Source: Rutstroemia sp. NJR-2017a BVV2 (lineage: Eukaryota > Ascomycota > Leotiomycetes > Helotiales > Rutstroemiaceae). Taken from it: 64,000 nt of DNA. Below, piece by piece: positions 36,110-46,150 of this stretch (position 1 is the first letter of the stretch; every line of letters begins with the position of its first letter). The DNA lies in assembly GCA_002946415.1 (NCBI GenBank), contig NJPS01000046.1, positions 1,860,001 through 1,924,000 of the forward strand, in the 5' to 3' direction. The notes below the pieces were generated by a model. That model was not told the origin of the DNA. It saw only the letters and a program-made list of their open reading frames with translations, and did not search any database. The position numbers were made by a program, and so were the translations under genes.

Positions 36110-37199
36110 ATGTATTCCGAAGATAAGCTTTCCGAACAAAACCTCCTTGGAGGCGATGACAGTGTAAAAGAGAAAGACGAAGAAAGTAACCAGCCTATTT
36201 CAAGACTTGCTTTATCTCAAAACTATGGAGTTCCAGCATTTATTTGGGGCTTACAATTGATATTCTTCCTCATCTCTTTGTCCCTTCTACTCAGTTCTTT
36301 CTCGCATTGCAATTCTCAGGCGGGCGTTTGTAAAGACCATATGCCAATGTACTCCCCTGCTTTGGAGGGTGTAAAGGACACAGGCTTCTATAGACGCTTC
36401 GATGGGAGCTTTTCGAAGCCCAACAGTTTCAAAGGACCGCCTAGCCCATCTATCAACGAACATTGGCATAACATTACTTATTCTACTGGTATAATACTCT
36501 TCCCATTTATGTATTATGATACTAACACTCGCAGGCGGTGTGATCAGCATTTCCGAAGAGACCTTACATGCAGTCAATGCTTCGGCTGAGTATTCCGTCA
36601 AGTTAGCTCCAGAACTTGGCGGGGGCTACATGGCTACTGTTGAATCGCTACACCAGTTACATTGTCTGGATTTTCTACGACAAGCGACCTACGAAGATTA
36701 CTACAAAGACACATGGGAGGATAGTCCGGAGATGATACGTTATCATCTTGGTAACTTCCCCCCTTGAATGGCGTAAGGTCAAGAAATGATCACTAATGAC
36801 TTCAACAGATCACTGTATAGATAATCTACGACAGAAGGCAAGCTACTTCTTCAACTCAACTCAGATTCCTCAGGACAGAGAGGCTAACAAGTTCTAGTTG
36901 ATGTGCGATGCAGATGCTGGAATCCTGACCTATGTTTGGGTCAAGGGCTGGCAAACCCCCCTTCCAGACTTCAGCGTGTATGTACCCCCTACACAACTTC
37001 AATCCAAGATACTCACAGAAGCACGTGTGAACACTGAACATACAATCTTAAACTAACATTGTTTTACTTTCACAGTCAGCACAAATGTCGCGATTTTTAT
37101 GCGTTGAAGGACTGGGTCACTAAGAATCAGCTATTTTTCGCTACAGGACAGAGTATCGAGCGTATACCTGGAGCGTCGGAACTTGACAGCCGACCTTAA
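36110..37199 (+). CDS. UstYa-like (DUF3328) oxidative cyclase family protein
   Basis: Five exons (36110-36488, 36535-36750, 36809-36837, 36898-36977, 37076-37199) encode 275 residues with every phase matching. A hydrophilic N-terminus is followed by one membrane anchor (about residues 43-65, FIWGLQLIFFLISLSLLL) and a lumenal domain. The two family-defining HxxHC motifs are present: HQLHC, then LDFLRQ, in exon 2; and HLDHC, then IDNLRQ, completed across intron 2. LMCDADAGILTYVWVKGW and PDFSVQHKCRDF close the domain. Length and order fit UstYa/UstYb, which are needed for oxidative cyclisation in ustiloxin and related fungal RiPPs and also occur in some non-ribosomal clusters. Intron 3 uses a GC donor (AAG, then GCAAGC), which keeps the motif in frame. 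It is divergent from the repeat-peptide gene with 791 bases between the starts. Confidence 0.88.
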
Positions 37200-37829
37200 T
37201 ACAATGAAATGGACAGTAGTCAAACTCACGGGGCCGTTTTGTAGGGTGTGACAGGAGAAGCGGGGAGTTTGCATCGGAATATGGGAAAGGACTCAGAGGA
37301 GGAACGGATCAACTGAGAGTGAATTCATTGAGAAGACGAAAGCGTACACAATCGAGGTTGAAACAAGAACTTGTACTGTAGTAATTCAGACCATCATCTA
37401 AAAGTTTTCCTACTTCTTTGCAATCAATTGCGGGAAAAGCCCAATCAGCTTTCATATACCAACCATATGGCTCCGTTTCGTGGGGATATCGCCAGTGATT
37501 CACCACTAGTCACGCTTTCACTGCTTTGTGACTTCAGCAAGGCAGCATGCAAGAGAATTCTGACTGTCTCCGTAGGGATATTATGAGTGAATCGGCTGGG
37601 CTTCCTATTCGAGAACGGGTAAACCACTAGTTTACTCACTGTCTACGACTCCAGATATAAATATAAGAAATCTCAGTCACTTTGCCCCTCCTTAGTACGT
37701 ATTCCTGACTTTAGTATGACCCAGCCTTGTTAACTCAGATTGGGCATCGTGAAACAAAAAATCCAACATAGCTGCCGGTGGGTTGACCGCGTCACTTCTC
37801 CGCATGAGGATTTGAAAAGTAATGCCAGA
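37200..37829. other. Spacer after the UstYa-like gene
   Basis: No supported gene. Short frames here lack any family signature. Confidence 0.4.
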
Positions 37830-38045
37830 CATAAGTACATAATCCTCGACGGACCAACAAAAGAAAGCAGTAAGAGTTGATAGTCATATTCTTACAAACC
37901 TGTCATCACAAGAAAATATCTGCGATATTTAGAAGAGCTTGGAAACGAGTTTGAGAGTTTGTAGTTTGGTATCCAAAAATCAGAACTAGTCGATCTTTTC
38001 ACGCATTGAGTGTCTTAAGAATTGGTGACAGCTGGTGAATTGTGC
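37830..38045 (+). pseudogene. Relic of the 3' end of an alpha/beta hydrolase gene
   Basis: The stretch follows the last part of the hydrolase gene at 34475-34700. The clearest blocks are ATAATC, the GGTCAT/AGTCAT block, and CGATATTTAGAAGAGCTTGG, which parallels CGATATTTTGGAAGAGCTCGG. Both end with GAGAGTTTGTAG, and the similarity continues into the 3' untranslated region. The copy has gaps and early stops (TTG became TAG in the ILEEL motif), so it codes for nothing. It implies that a second hydrolase copy once lay beyond the UstYa-like gene. Confidence 0.7.
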
Positions 38046-38480
38046 TATCGGCCCATCAATTTTTAAGTTTTTCAGTACGCAACAGGGTAATTCAATAGAA
38101 TTCTACCTTAATGCTTGAAACTCCTCTATGCGAGACTATCCCCTTCAGCGTGTCACTCGAAGACCAACAGATCGCCTCTGGAAGATTCTAGCTGCCTGTA
38201 CAAACTTCCAGCAGTCCATTTCTAAAATCTGATGAACAACAGCCACGATATTAAAAGCCCCTAAAAGTACCGTTTACAATTCACATGACTTACATATAAC
38301 TATAAAACATCCAACTCCAGTATACTATCTTGTTCCCATTCTAAACCGTGGTCTTGTACAGGCACGTACAGAGGCACAGCGGGTAAATTTAGGCTTATAG
38401 GACGTCAGTTTGAAGGTGCTGGATGCTTAACTTGATTGAACTGATGGGTTATCTACAGTGGGAAGGACTAGCTATATTTA
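38046..38480. other. Spacer between the hydrolase relic and the transposon
   Basis: No gene seen. It could contain the 3' terminal repeat of the retroelement, but I found no matching copy on the other side. Confidence 0.3.
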
Positions 38481-38481
38481 T

Positions 38482-38587
38482 AGGCCTTTCAGGCCCATTG
38501 CCTTAGGCCTCTCAGGCCTATTTGCCACAGGCGTCGTAAGCCTGAACCACAGGCTTTATAAGCCTGAATCATAGGCTTCGTAAGCCT
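38482..38587. repeat. Array of five short palindromes
   Basis: Five inverted repeats of 14-15 bases start at 38482, 38505, 38529, 38551 and 38573, a regular 22-24-base step. Their arms vary but mostly keep pairing: AGGCCTCTCAGGCCT, AGGCTTTATAAGCCT and AGGCTTCGTAAGCCT are perfect, while AGGCGTCGTAAGCCT has one broken pair. Spacers are 7-9 bases. The array lies just beyond the 3' end of the copia pol relic. Confidence 0.85.
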
Positions 38588-38697
38588 AATCGATCACTAC
38601 GACGTTCAGTTTAAGGTGGTGGGTACCTGCCCCACCTACCCCACTTCAGTGGTTCCAATAGCCCCCTTCCTGAGTACTGTAGATGCCCCCTAGCACC

Positions 38698-40769
38698 TTA
38701 TTTCAGGCTCATTAGCCCTTGAATACATCTTTTATAAGCTGGCAATGGCAAGGGCTTAGTTAGCACATCTGCCAGCGTATTCTCGGTACTACAGTATGCT
38801 ATAGTTGCCTTCCCATAAGCTACTAAGTCTCGAATATAGTGGTACCGAACCTCTATATGCTTAGTCCTGCTGTGAGCTACAGGGTCCTTAGATAGTACAA
38901 CACAGCCCTGATTGCCACTGAATATAGGCACCTCTAGGTGCTCTCCCAGATAATTAGGCCTTTCTAGCTCCTTAATCAATGCTCTAAGCCATTGCCCCTG
39001 CTTACTAGCCTCAGATAGGGCTATGTATTCGGCCTCAGTAGTTGACAGGCTAACACAGCGCTGTGTTACTGAATTCCAGGTGACAGACCCACCTAATAAT
39101 AGGTACAAATACCCTGAAATTGACCTTCGATCAGTAGTATCGCCAGCATAGTCGGTGTCACAGTACCCCTGTAATATAGGCTTCCCTTGGCCTATATTGC
39201 CGTACTCTAGGCAGTATCCCTGGATGCCAATTAGGTACTTCAGCACCCGTAGGATAGCATTTCAGTGCCTGATTACTGGCGTGCTACAGTGCTGGCTTAG
39301 TTGCCCTGCCGTATAGGTAATATCAGGCCTAGTACCCTTAGTACACCATAGAAGGCCCCCTACAGCGCTCTGATATAGGGCTTGATCAGCCGGAGGCTCA
39401 TTCTCAACCCCTTTAATTAGGGTGTCCCGATCTGCCATAGGGAGGTTTATAGGTTTAGCTTCCCTGAGCTTGAACCTGGAGATTAGGTCCTTGATATAAG
39501 CCCCTTGAGCCAGCCTTAAGGTTCTTGCTTCTCTGTTTCGGGTCACTTGTAGGCCTAAAATCATCCCTACATCTCCTAGGTCCTTAATTTGCCATAGGCT
39601 TGAAATGCCCTCAATCACTTCCTGTACCTCCTGCAGTACAGGGCCTAATATGAGCATATCATCGATATATAAGCCTATTAGTACGCCTGTTTCAGGGTTC
39701 CTGAACATGCTCGGATCACTATATAGGGGCTGGAAACCTAGCTTCTTAAGCCCACTACAGGCTTCGATATACCATTCTCTGCCTGACTGCTTGAGCCCAT
39801 ATAAGGGTGCTTTTAGCTATAGCACCTTTCCTTCAGGGCATCCTTCTAGGCCTAAGGGAACCTTGGCATATATAGTGGCATGCAGTTTAGCCCTTGGGTA
39901 GGCGCTAACTATATCCACTTGCTTGATTTCTAGGTCCTTATATGCCCCTATAGCTAGTAATACTCTTAGGCTCTCTTGTCTGACTGTAGGGCTGAAGGTC
40001 TCTAAAAAGTTATCTCCAGGCACCTGGCTAAAGCCTTGTGCAACTAGCCTAGCCTTAAAGCGATCGATTAGGCCTGTAGGGGTGCACTTGACTGTAAATA
40101 CCCATTTAGTGCCTACAGGCTTCTTTCCTTCAGGGAGTACAGCGTATTCCCCGGTACCTAAGGCCTGTAATTTCGCTAGTTCATCCTTAATTGCCTCCTT
40201 CTAGTAGGCTCCCCATATAGGGTCATTTATTGCCTCAGTATAGCTCTGGGGTATATTAACCTTTTCGGGTGCTAGTAAGGCATAATTCCTAGGTTCTCTA
40301 GCCCGTAGTACCCTTCCTTAAGGGAGTTCTTGGGCCTGTAGAGGTTCCTGAGCCTGGGGGGGTTCCTGGTGATCTTGAGCTTCAATGCCATCTAGGGTAT
40401 TATCCCCCCTAGCTCAAGATTATCAGGCCCTTCAGGCTCACTTAGCTCACTTAACCCTTCCGGCTCATCTGGTTCAGTCAACTCAGAGCTTTCTAAGCCC
40501 CCTGGGCCAGCCATTTCTAGGCTCTCTAGGTGGCTAGTATCCACTATAATGGTATCTCCTTCAGGCAATTCAGCCTCTTCAGGGCTGCTTATTTGCTGGG
40601 TTTCGGGGGTTTCCAGCTTAAATGGCTGATTCTCGACGAATCTAGGTGCTGTAGCTAGCACCACTTTATTCGATTCATAGTCGTACAGTCTATATTGCCT
40701 ATCTGTGGGTATGTAGCCTATAAATACCATTTTCCTAGTATTTGGCTCGAGCTGGACATCGAGATACAT
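38698..40769 (-). mobile_element. Ty1/copia retrotransposon relic (pol 3' part)
   Basis: On the minus strand the order is: the end of the integrase region (KMVFIGYIPTDRQYRLYDYE, about 40.7 kb); reverse transcriptase (GTKWVFTVK, RLVAQGF, FSPTVRQESLRVLLA, then LYIDDML, the YxDD-type active site with Ile); and RNase H (GYCDTDYAGD, SLSTTEAEYIALSEA, HSRTKHIEVRYHYIRD). This integrase-RT-RNase H order defines copia elements. The gag, protease and core integrase are missing. Several in-frame stops sit at expected Trp or Gln positions (40202, 39817 and 39262 areas), with one frame change near 40.3-40.4 kb. Most stops are G-to-A or C-to-T changes, consistent with repeat-induced point mutation. It cannot encode a working polyprotein. 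Confidence 0.9.
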
Positions 40770-41477
40770 ATGGTTTGTGTTGTTTGGGCCGATCTCTGAG
40801 TTTGATGAAAACTGTCAGTTAGCTAGCCTCTGACACAACTTATTAAAAACGAGGGAGCATATGGATCAATAATTGTGAGGTTCTAAGACTGAAAGGAAAA
40901 CACTTACATATTGGACCCCAGCGAAATCATGCGCGTTGCAGAGTCGCTCCTCTCCACGACTGGGGACTGCACCAAACTCATGAGTCATGACTTTTATAAC
41001 TGGTATTATAGTAGTTGCTACTATTTACCGATGACATGAATGTATTAGCTGCGGTTTTGATCATGCCGTTAAGTGTAATCGGGTCATCGTAAAAACTTGA
41101 CTCTATTTCGACACCGAGCTCGCGTTTGACTAAGCCCTCTTCATCTGCCACCCACTCGACGTCCTTGATGTATGCTTTTCCCGTGTTGCAGGAAGTATAT
41201 GTGGATGCCAGTGACACCGGAGTAGTGGATGGTGAAGCGATAGCATTGGACAGCGAAGTGTAAACGGGCTCCAGTAAGTTGTCCCAGGTTTACGCTGTTC
41301 TGATCCTTTTCTGCCGAGAGCGTCTGAGGAGTTGAAATTATCATTGAGTCGCAACGCACACTCTATGATGGTCTGCGTGCCAATTTTGAAGGCCACGGTC
41401 ATGTGAGGTTGGTGTTCGGGGCCTGGAACCTGGAAAGTTTGCGAGCGCCGATCTGCCGTTGCGGTTGTAGGCTGTGG
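40770..41477. other. Uncharacterised stretch between transposon and HET gene
   Basis: Minus-strand frames at 40978-41217 and 41130-41402 overlap in different phases. One reads VEWVADEEGLVKRELGVEIE and then a Ser/Asn-rich tail, which looks like real protein sequence. I could not join them or name a family. It may be the 3' part of a decayed gene. Confidence 0.25.
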
Positions 41478-43712
41478 TCAGACAATAGAGAGCGTACACC
41501 AGCCTTCCTCGTCCCGAGACTCAAATTCCAACCAATCTTCGTTCTTGATCTGCCAGAAGTCCTCGTAGACAGACTCTCCCAGCCCTAGGCTGTTTCGAGA
41601 GATCGTCACTGTGCCATACCTGCTGAACTGCCCTTTCTGAGTCCCAGTTGGAAGAAGTAGTAGACAGATCATGGAGTGACTTGGGACGACCATGGGAAGG
41701 CAGTGAAACTTCAACGATGGCGGCTTGCAGTCCAGCGTAATCTCAATGCTGTTCCCAGAGCTTGTCGTGCCGTCCAACTGGTAGCTCCAAGTAGAGCCAT
41801 TGCAGAAAACACTGTAGTGGTCGTCTTTCCACTCTGGTAATATCTCCAGTGTCGCAAGTCTGCCAATGACTCGTAGCGTGCCTCCTGTCAAGGCACCCAT
41901 CTTGTCGTCGGTTACACTGTCGACGCGGCAGTCTATGATGCCTACAACCGCGCGGCTGGCGGCATAGTCGTCCTCTGTATCACTTTCGCTTTCTGTATCG
42001 GAGTCGATAATGTTAGAAAATACGGGCGGCAACCTCTTCCGTATATCGTAAGACGTATCAAACGTTGTTTTGGAGACAACGGGCTCCTCCAGACAAGCCC
42101 ACGACCACGATGGCGCACGATAGGGGCTGGGGCGAGGAGGCAAGTCCTCAGGCCTGATGTCATAAAACTGTCTTGCGACGTTCCAGCAGAGGTCCGAGAT
42201 CATCCATCTCCCCCAGATGCCAGCAAAGTAGTCGGATCCCAGAGCCCCAGCCATGAACTTGGAAACCCCGGACAGGGCCACCAACTTGTCCGTGTGGAAG
42301 GTGAAGGCCTTTCCGGTATAGTCTCGGAGAATCCTGGACCAGAACTGAATGTACCTGCGCTCCTCTTGCTTGCTAATTTTCCTTCTTCCGGCTTCGTGGT
42401 TCGCTTCGGCGTCTGTGCTGGCATCTACTCCCTTGCTGCGGCCAAAGGCCCTCCACTTCGCGGCAGGCGGGTACTCGAACGGAGAGCTTGGGACGCCAAA
42501 TGCGGCCTCTTCACACGCATCTACGGTGCGGCACTGCCAAAGCACCTGTTTTCCGGCAAGATGAAGCATTCTCGGTGCCAGTAGCGTCTCCTGGAGTACC
42601 CAGCCTCTCGATAACAGAGGCAGGTTTGTAGCATATGGCCTGAGGATGTCCCAAATGTCCTTGGAATATATCCCGAAAGTGCTGTTCTCGAAGTTGTCCC
42701 AAGCCGTTTGGACCACGCACGACTGCGAAGGAGGAAGCTCCCTTGGAGGAAAGCAGCCAGCGAGGCTGTCTGGGGCCGCTGTCGCGGCTATATTGATGGT
42801 GCTGTTCATGTACACGCTGCTCATGAGTGTCGACTCTGCAAACTAGTCGTCTTTCGAGTCCTGGATGATGCATAATGAATCGATCTAGATATAGCCAATG
42901 CCGAGGTATCGTGCGGCCAGGATCACGTCCTGAAAGGTCTGTCCGAGATCCGAGATATCGATGCCCTGCTGGAGATCGAATGCAGACTTTGAGGTTAACT
43001 GCATTGTATGAGATGCTTTCTTGCCCCAACAGTGACTGATGGTGGCATATCGTGAGGCGTCGGTTTCCTGCTTCGGGTTCACCAAAAGCCGGATCTTTTT
43101 TGGAGAGGGGGATCCAATCTGTAGAAGCCGACTCGGGATGACTTTCATATCCTGGGCCGACTTCGATGGCTTGCATCTTTCGTGCTTTGTCAAACATCGG
43201 TGTAGCCATTCTTGTGCAGTCTTCATGCTAGGAGTCCAGGCCCCGAGATCGGGCAGACTTTCAGAGGGACCACCATCCGGGATGTCGTCTTTCTCATCAA
43301 CCGGAATGCGAGTGAGACGGAACTCCTCAAAGGTATAACTGTGGTACGCCTCAGCCGGCTCTCTAGGCTCAGGCCGGTCCCGGCCGAACATGACCATGAA
43401 GTTCAGCGTTGCCGGGCCGGAATGATTTCCAAGGAACAAATGATACCTCGTGGAGTACTGCGGTGATACATAGCCGGGGTCGACACGCGGGACATTTTCG
43501 AGCCATGTGATATCGCCCTGATCACTAGGCGGGTTGCGACAAGAGATTGCCCACAGCTTGCGGCAGATAGGACAGTTTTCAAAAGCCGCTTTCTCAAGTT
43601 GCTCGCGATAGCTGTGGTGCGGAAATGGCGGGTAGACAACGCCTTGGGCAGATAACTGTTTTACGTTGGTATGTCCTTCGAAGATGCGCCGACACGCTTT
43701 GCACAGAGCCAT
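41478..43712 (-). pseudogene. HET-domain gene with two nonsense mutations
   Basis: One uninterrupted frame of 744 codons runs from ATG 43712 to the TGA at 41478, except for two TAG codons at 42887-42885 and 42845-42843. The N-terminus has CKACRRIF and CPICRKLW pairs. The HET core begins with YATISHCWG (about residue 222) and continues YLGIGYI, stop, IDSLCIIQDSKDD, stop, then SSVYMNSTINIAATA. Both stops replace the two Trp residues that are nearly invariant in HET domains, each by TGG to TAG. No frameshift is present in 2.2 kb, so inactivation looks recent. HET proteins trigger cell death or growth arrest when incompatible fungal strains fuse. The C-terminal half (about 300-744) is the variable part of the family. 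If translated, only the first 275 residues would be made. Confidence 0.88.
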
Positions 43713-44389
43713 CGTGACTGCCAGAGGGAGACTGCGGCTGGCTATTGGGCACCTGGGCTCTGCACGAGGACTCAGGTCGTCTCGGGCAGAAGAATGAGGT
43801 GCGAGTCGTGATCTATTATAACAACGACGGACAAACGGACTAGCTGGATCCCGGATTTGATACCGTCTGCGTTGGGTAAAGTATTAGGAAGTCGAAGAAG
43901 TGAAGTTCTTCAGCCCATATCGCCCAATGCCCGAAACGAATATGGTGGCTAAAGTTCCCGGGTGCGGGGCGTGGAACAGCACAAGCCAATCGCTTGACGC
44001 ACAAATTAGCAACACCCATAAGAATCATGGCAGCCTACTTAGTATCCGGGATAAATAAACCCTCACCCTGTATTTTCAGTAGATTCTCCTCCAAAAAATT
44101 GAACATATCTGCTATTTCATTCCAACCGCCAAGTACGAAAGAGGGTTGACAGGGGGCCTCATCTATAGCTGGAGGCAATATTTCTATAGAATAGACTGAT
44201 AGTTTCGAATACTTTGACTTTCCCAAAAACTTCCTGGATCTGTGAGGTTGGTTAGATTTGCAATCATCAATGACTACGCTAAGGATAAGTCAGCTCATGG
44301 TATAGTCTCATGCCTAGTTTGCCTAGGGGTAAGAAATAAATGAGACCCCGACAGTTGTACCTTGTTTGCTTGACGCAGCGCTCGTCCTA
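43713..44389. other. Spacer upstream of the HET pseudogene
   Basis: Contains the HET promoter side. A minus-strand frame at 44035-44226 (GGWNEIADMFNFLEENLLKI) could be a 3' exon of the peptidase-like fragment that follows, but I cannot support the join. Confidence 0.3.
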
Positions 44390-44860
44390 GAAAAACGGGT
44401 ATATGGTCAGCTTTCCACTTCCATCATTCATTTTGGCTGCAAATTTTGGTTGCTTCTGGCCGTCTAGATCGTTGCACTTGATTTCACCTCCCCGTCTCTC
44501 GAGTGCCGAGGGAATCTGTGCCCCTTCCTCGGGACACACGACGTGAATGTTGTACATTCCATTACTATAATCTGATATCAAGTACATCTGCCTAAATCTG
44601 GTAGCCACGGTGTCTGAGAAGCTGGGTTTTTTGCGAGAACTTTCACCGAAAAAAGATGTAAAGTAGTCGGCGTCGACCAGGTGCTGACTTGCATATAAGG
44701 CCATAGCCCGCGCGATGTTGAAGTCCTTATTGATGGAATCGTGCTGCTCCTGAGTACAGGTCGAATCGAACAGATAGTTTCTTTGTTAGATACTAACAGT
44801 TCGTTAGTAAAGGGGTCGATGGCAAGGCCGCAAGAGGCCGGCACTACTTTGCTACTGAAT
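44390..44860 (-). pseudogene. Fragment of an M35-like metallopeptidase-family protein
   Basis: The minus frame reads YLFDSTCTQEQHDSINKDFN, then ARAMALYASQHL, YFTSFFGES, TVATRFRQMYLI, YNIHVVCPEEG and finally FAAKMNDGSGKLTIYPFF before a TAG. This pattern (Cys, helical run, YFTxFF, a second Cys, then MxDxSxxLxxxPxFF) matches the N-terminal half of fungal lysine-specific/deuterolysin-like (M35) peptidase-domain proteins. The zinc-binding HExxH part expected downstream is not found before the stop. The 5' exon is also missing. I read it as a truncated or decayed gene; a split gene with undetected exons remains possible. Confidence 0.45.
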
Positions 44861-46150
44861 TGACCATGTTTTCTCCTCAGAGTCCTCACTGTCGAGTCAA
44901 CCCTTCACTCCGTGGATACTTACTTGGCTGAACAAATTTTGAAAACAAACAGACATCATACTTAGAAGATAACGAGACAATGCATTTTGTTCTTTAGTGG
45001 CCAAAGGTCCTCGCCGAGTACTAGCTCCCGAGCATCGAGTCCATGAGGCATATTTATCCTACCAGCATACAACGTATTAGTAGCACATTGTGCTTATTGT
45101 GCTATCAGTTTGAGGCAGAAGGATCGAGACCAATCTGATTGTTTAAGACTGCATATTACTCTCAGTAGTAATGTAGTGACGAGTCCAACTGTTGAAAGGA
45201 GCAATGTGCCTGTATCACCAGTGTTATTGATTATGAACATGATGTCTAAATCGGTAAGAAATCAGCACCCGGTACTGATACTGTAGCTGATACTGAGGTG
45301 ATCAGCATGCTAGTATTCTCGATACAATATACTCCAATTACCTGATTAGGATCTAGAAAGAAAATTCACTTGAAGTTCAAATTCCCGAAATGTCAAGAAT
45401 ATACTATATTTTAATATTTGAGTACACAGTCAATATAAGTAGGATAACAACCCATCAATACTTATTGAAATATATCATGGATCTATGATCCAGTACGTCT
45501 CACTAGAGGGGGCATATGATATCATATCCAAGATACTCAAAAGGCACTCCCAACACTGGTCTACGTTTATGTATAGATGGAGGACATGCTTGACCTCGTA
45601 CCTTGATGTTGTTGCTTCAGGGTTATGTCACAAACGCGGGATGTTTGGCAGAAGCTGTGAAATCAGGACATGTGAGTAGGTAAAGTGCTCTCTCTACTAA
45701 CTAACTGGGTCATAAGGACCATTATTTATACCCAAAATATGACCATTTATCGGTCCCTTTAATGAGCGCAGCACAACTAATTAAATGGGCTTCTGTACAT
45801 ATGAAACGTTCCGGACAAGTGGAAATGAAGGCATTCGCATAAAGTGAATCTCTCCTGTAGGCTGTAGTCCGTATTCTCACAGGACAATGAGGGCATTGCT
45901 CATAGATCAAATTTACCGAATCCTATGACAAAGTCACTCAATCTCAACCACCCACCGTTGGTAGATACTCAGACAATGATATATCTAGTTCCTGCATATG
46001 CCTCTTGGAGGATTCGTACTTCATCTTTCACCAACACTTCCTGGAGATATTTCATATTCAAGATATCGCTCGCTCAGGGCAGCCTTTTTCGGTAGCAGGT
46101 TCCATGATGCAGTCCAGCGAACAAAAAAAAAATTCGAACTCTGAACAAAG
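44861..46150. other. Gene-poor stretch
   Basis: No supported gene in about 1.3 kb. The sequence is AT-rich with many short stops in all frames. Confidence 0.4.

Noticed and set aside
42840..42890. Intron covering the two HET stops
   Set aside because: The sequence between and around the stops encodes conserved HET residues in frame, and no suitable GT...AG pair removes only the stops.
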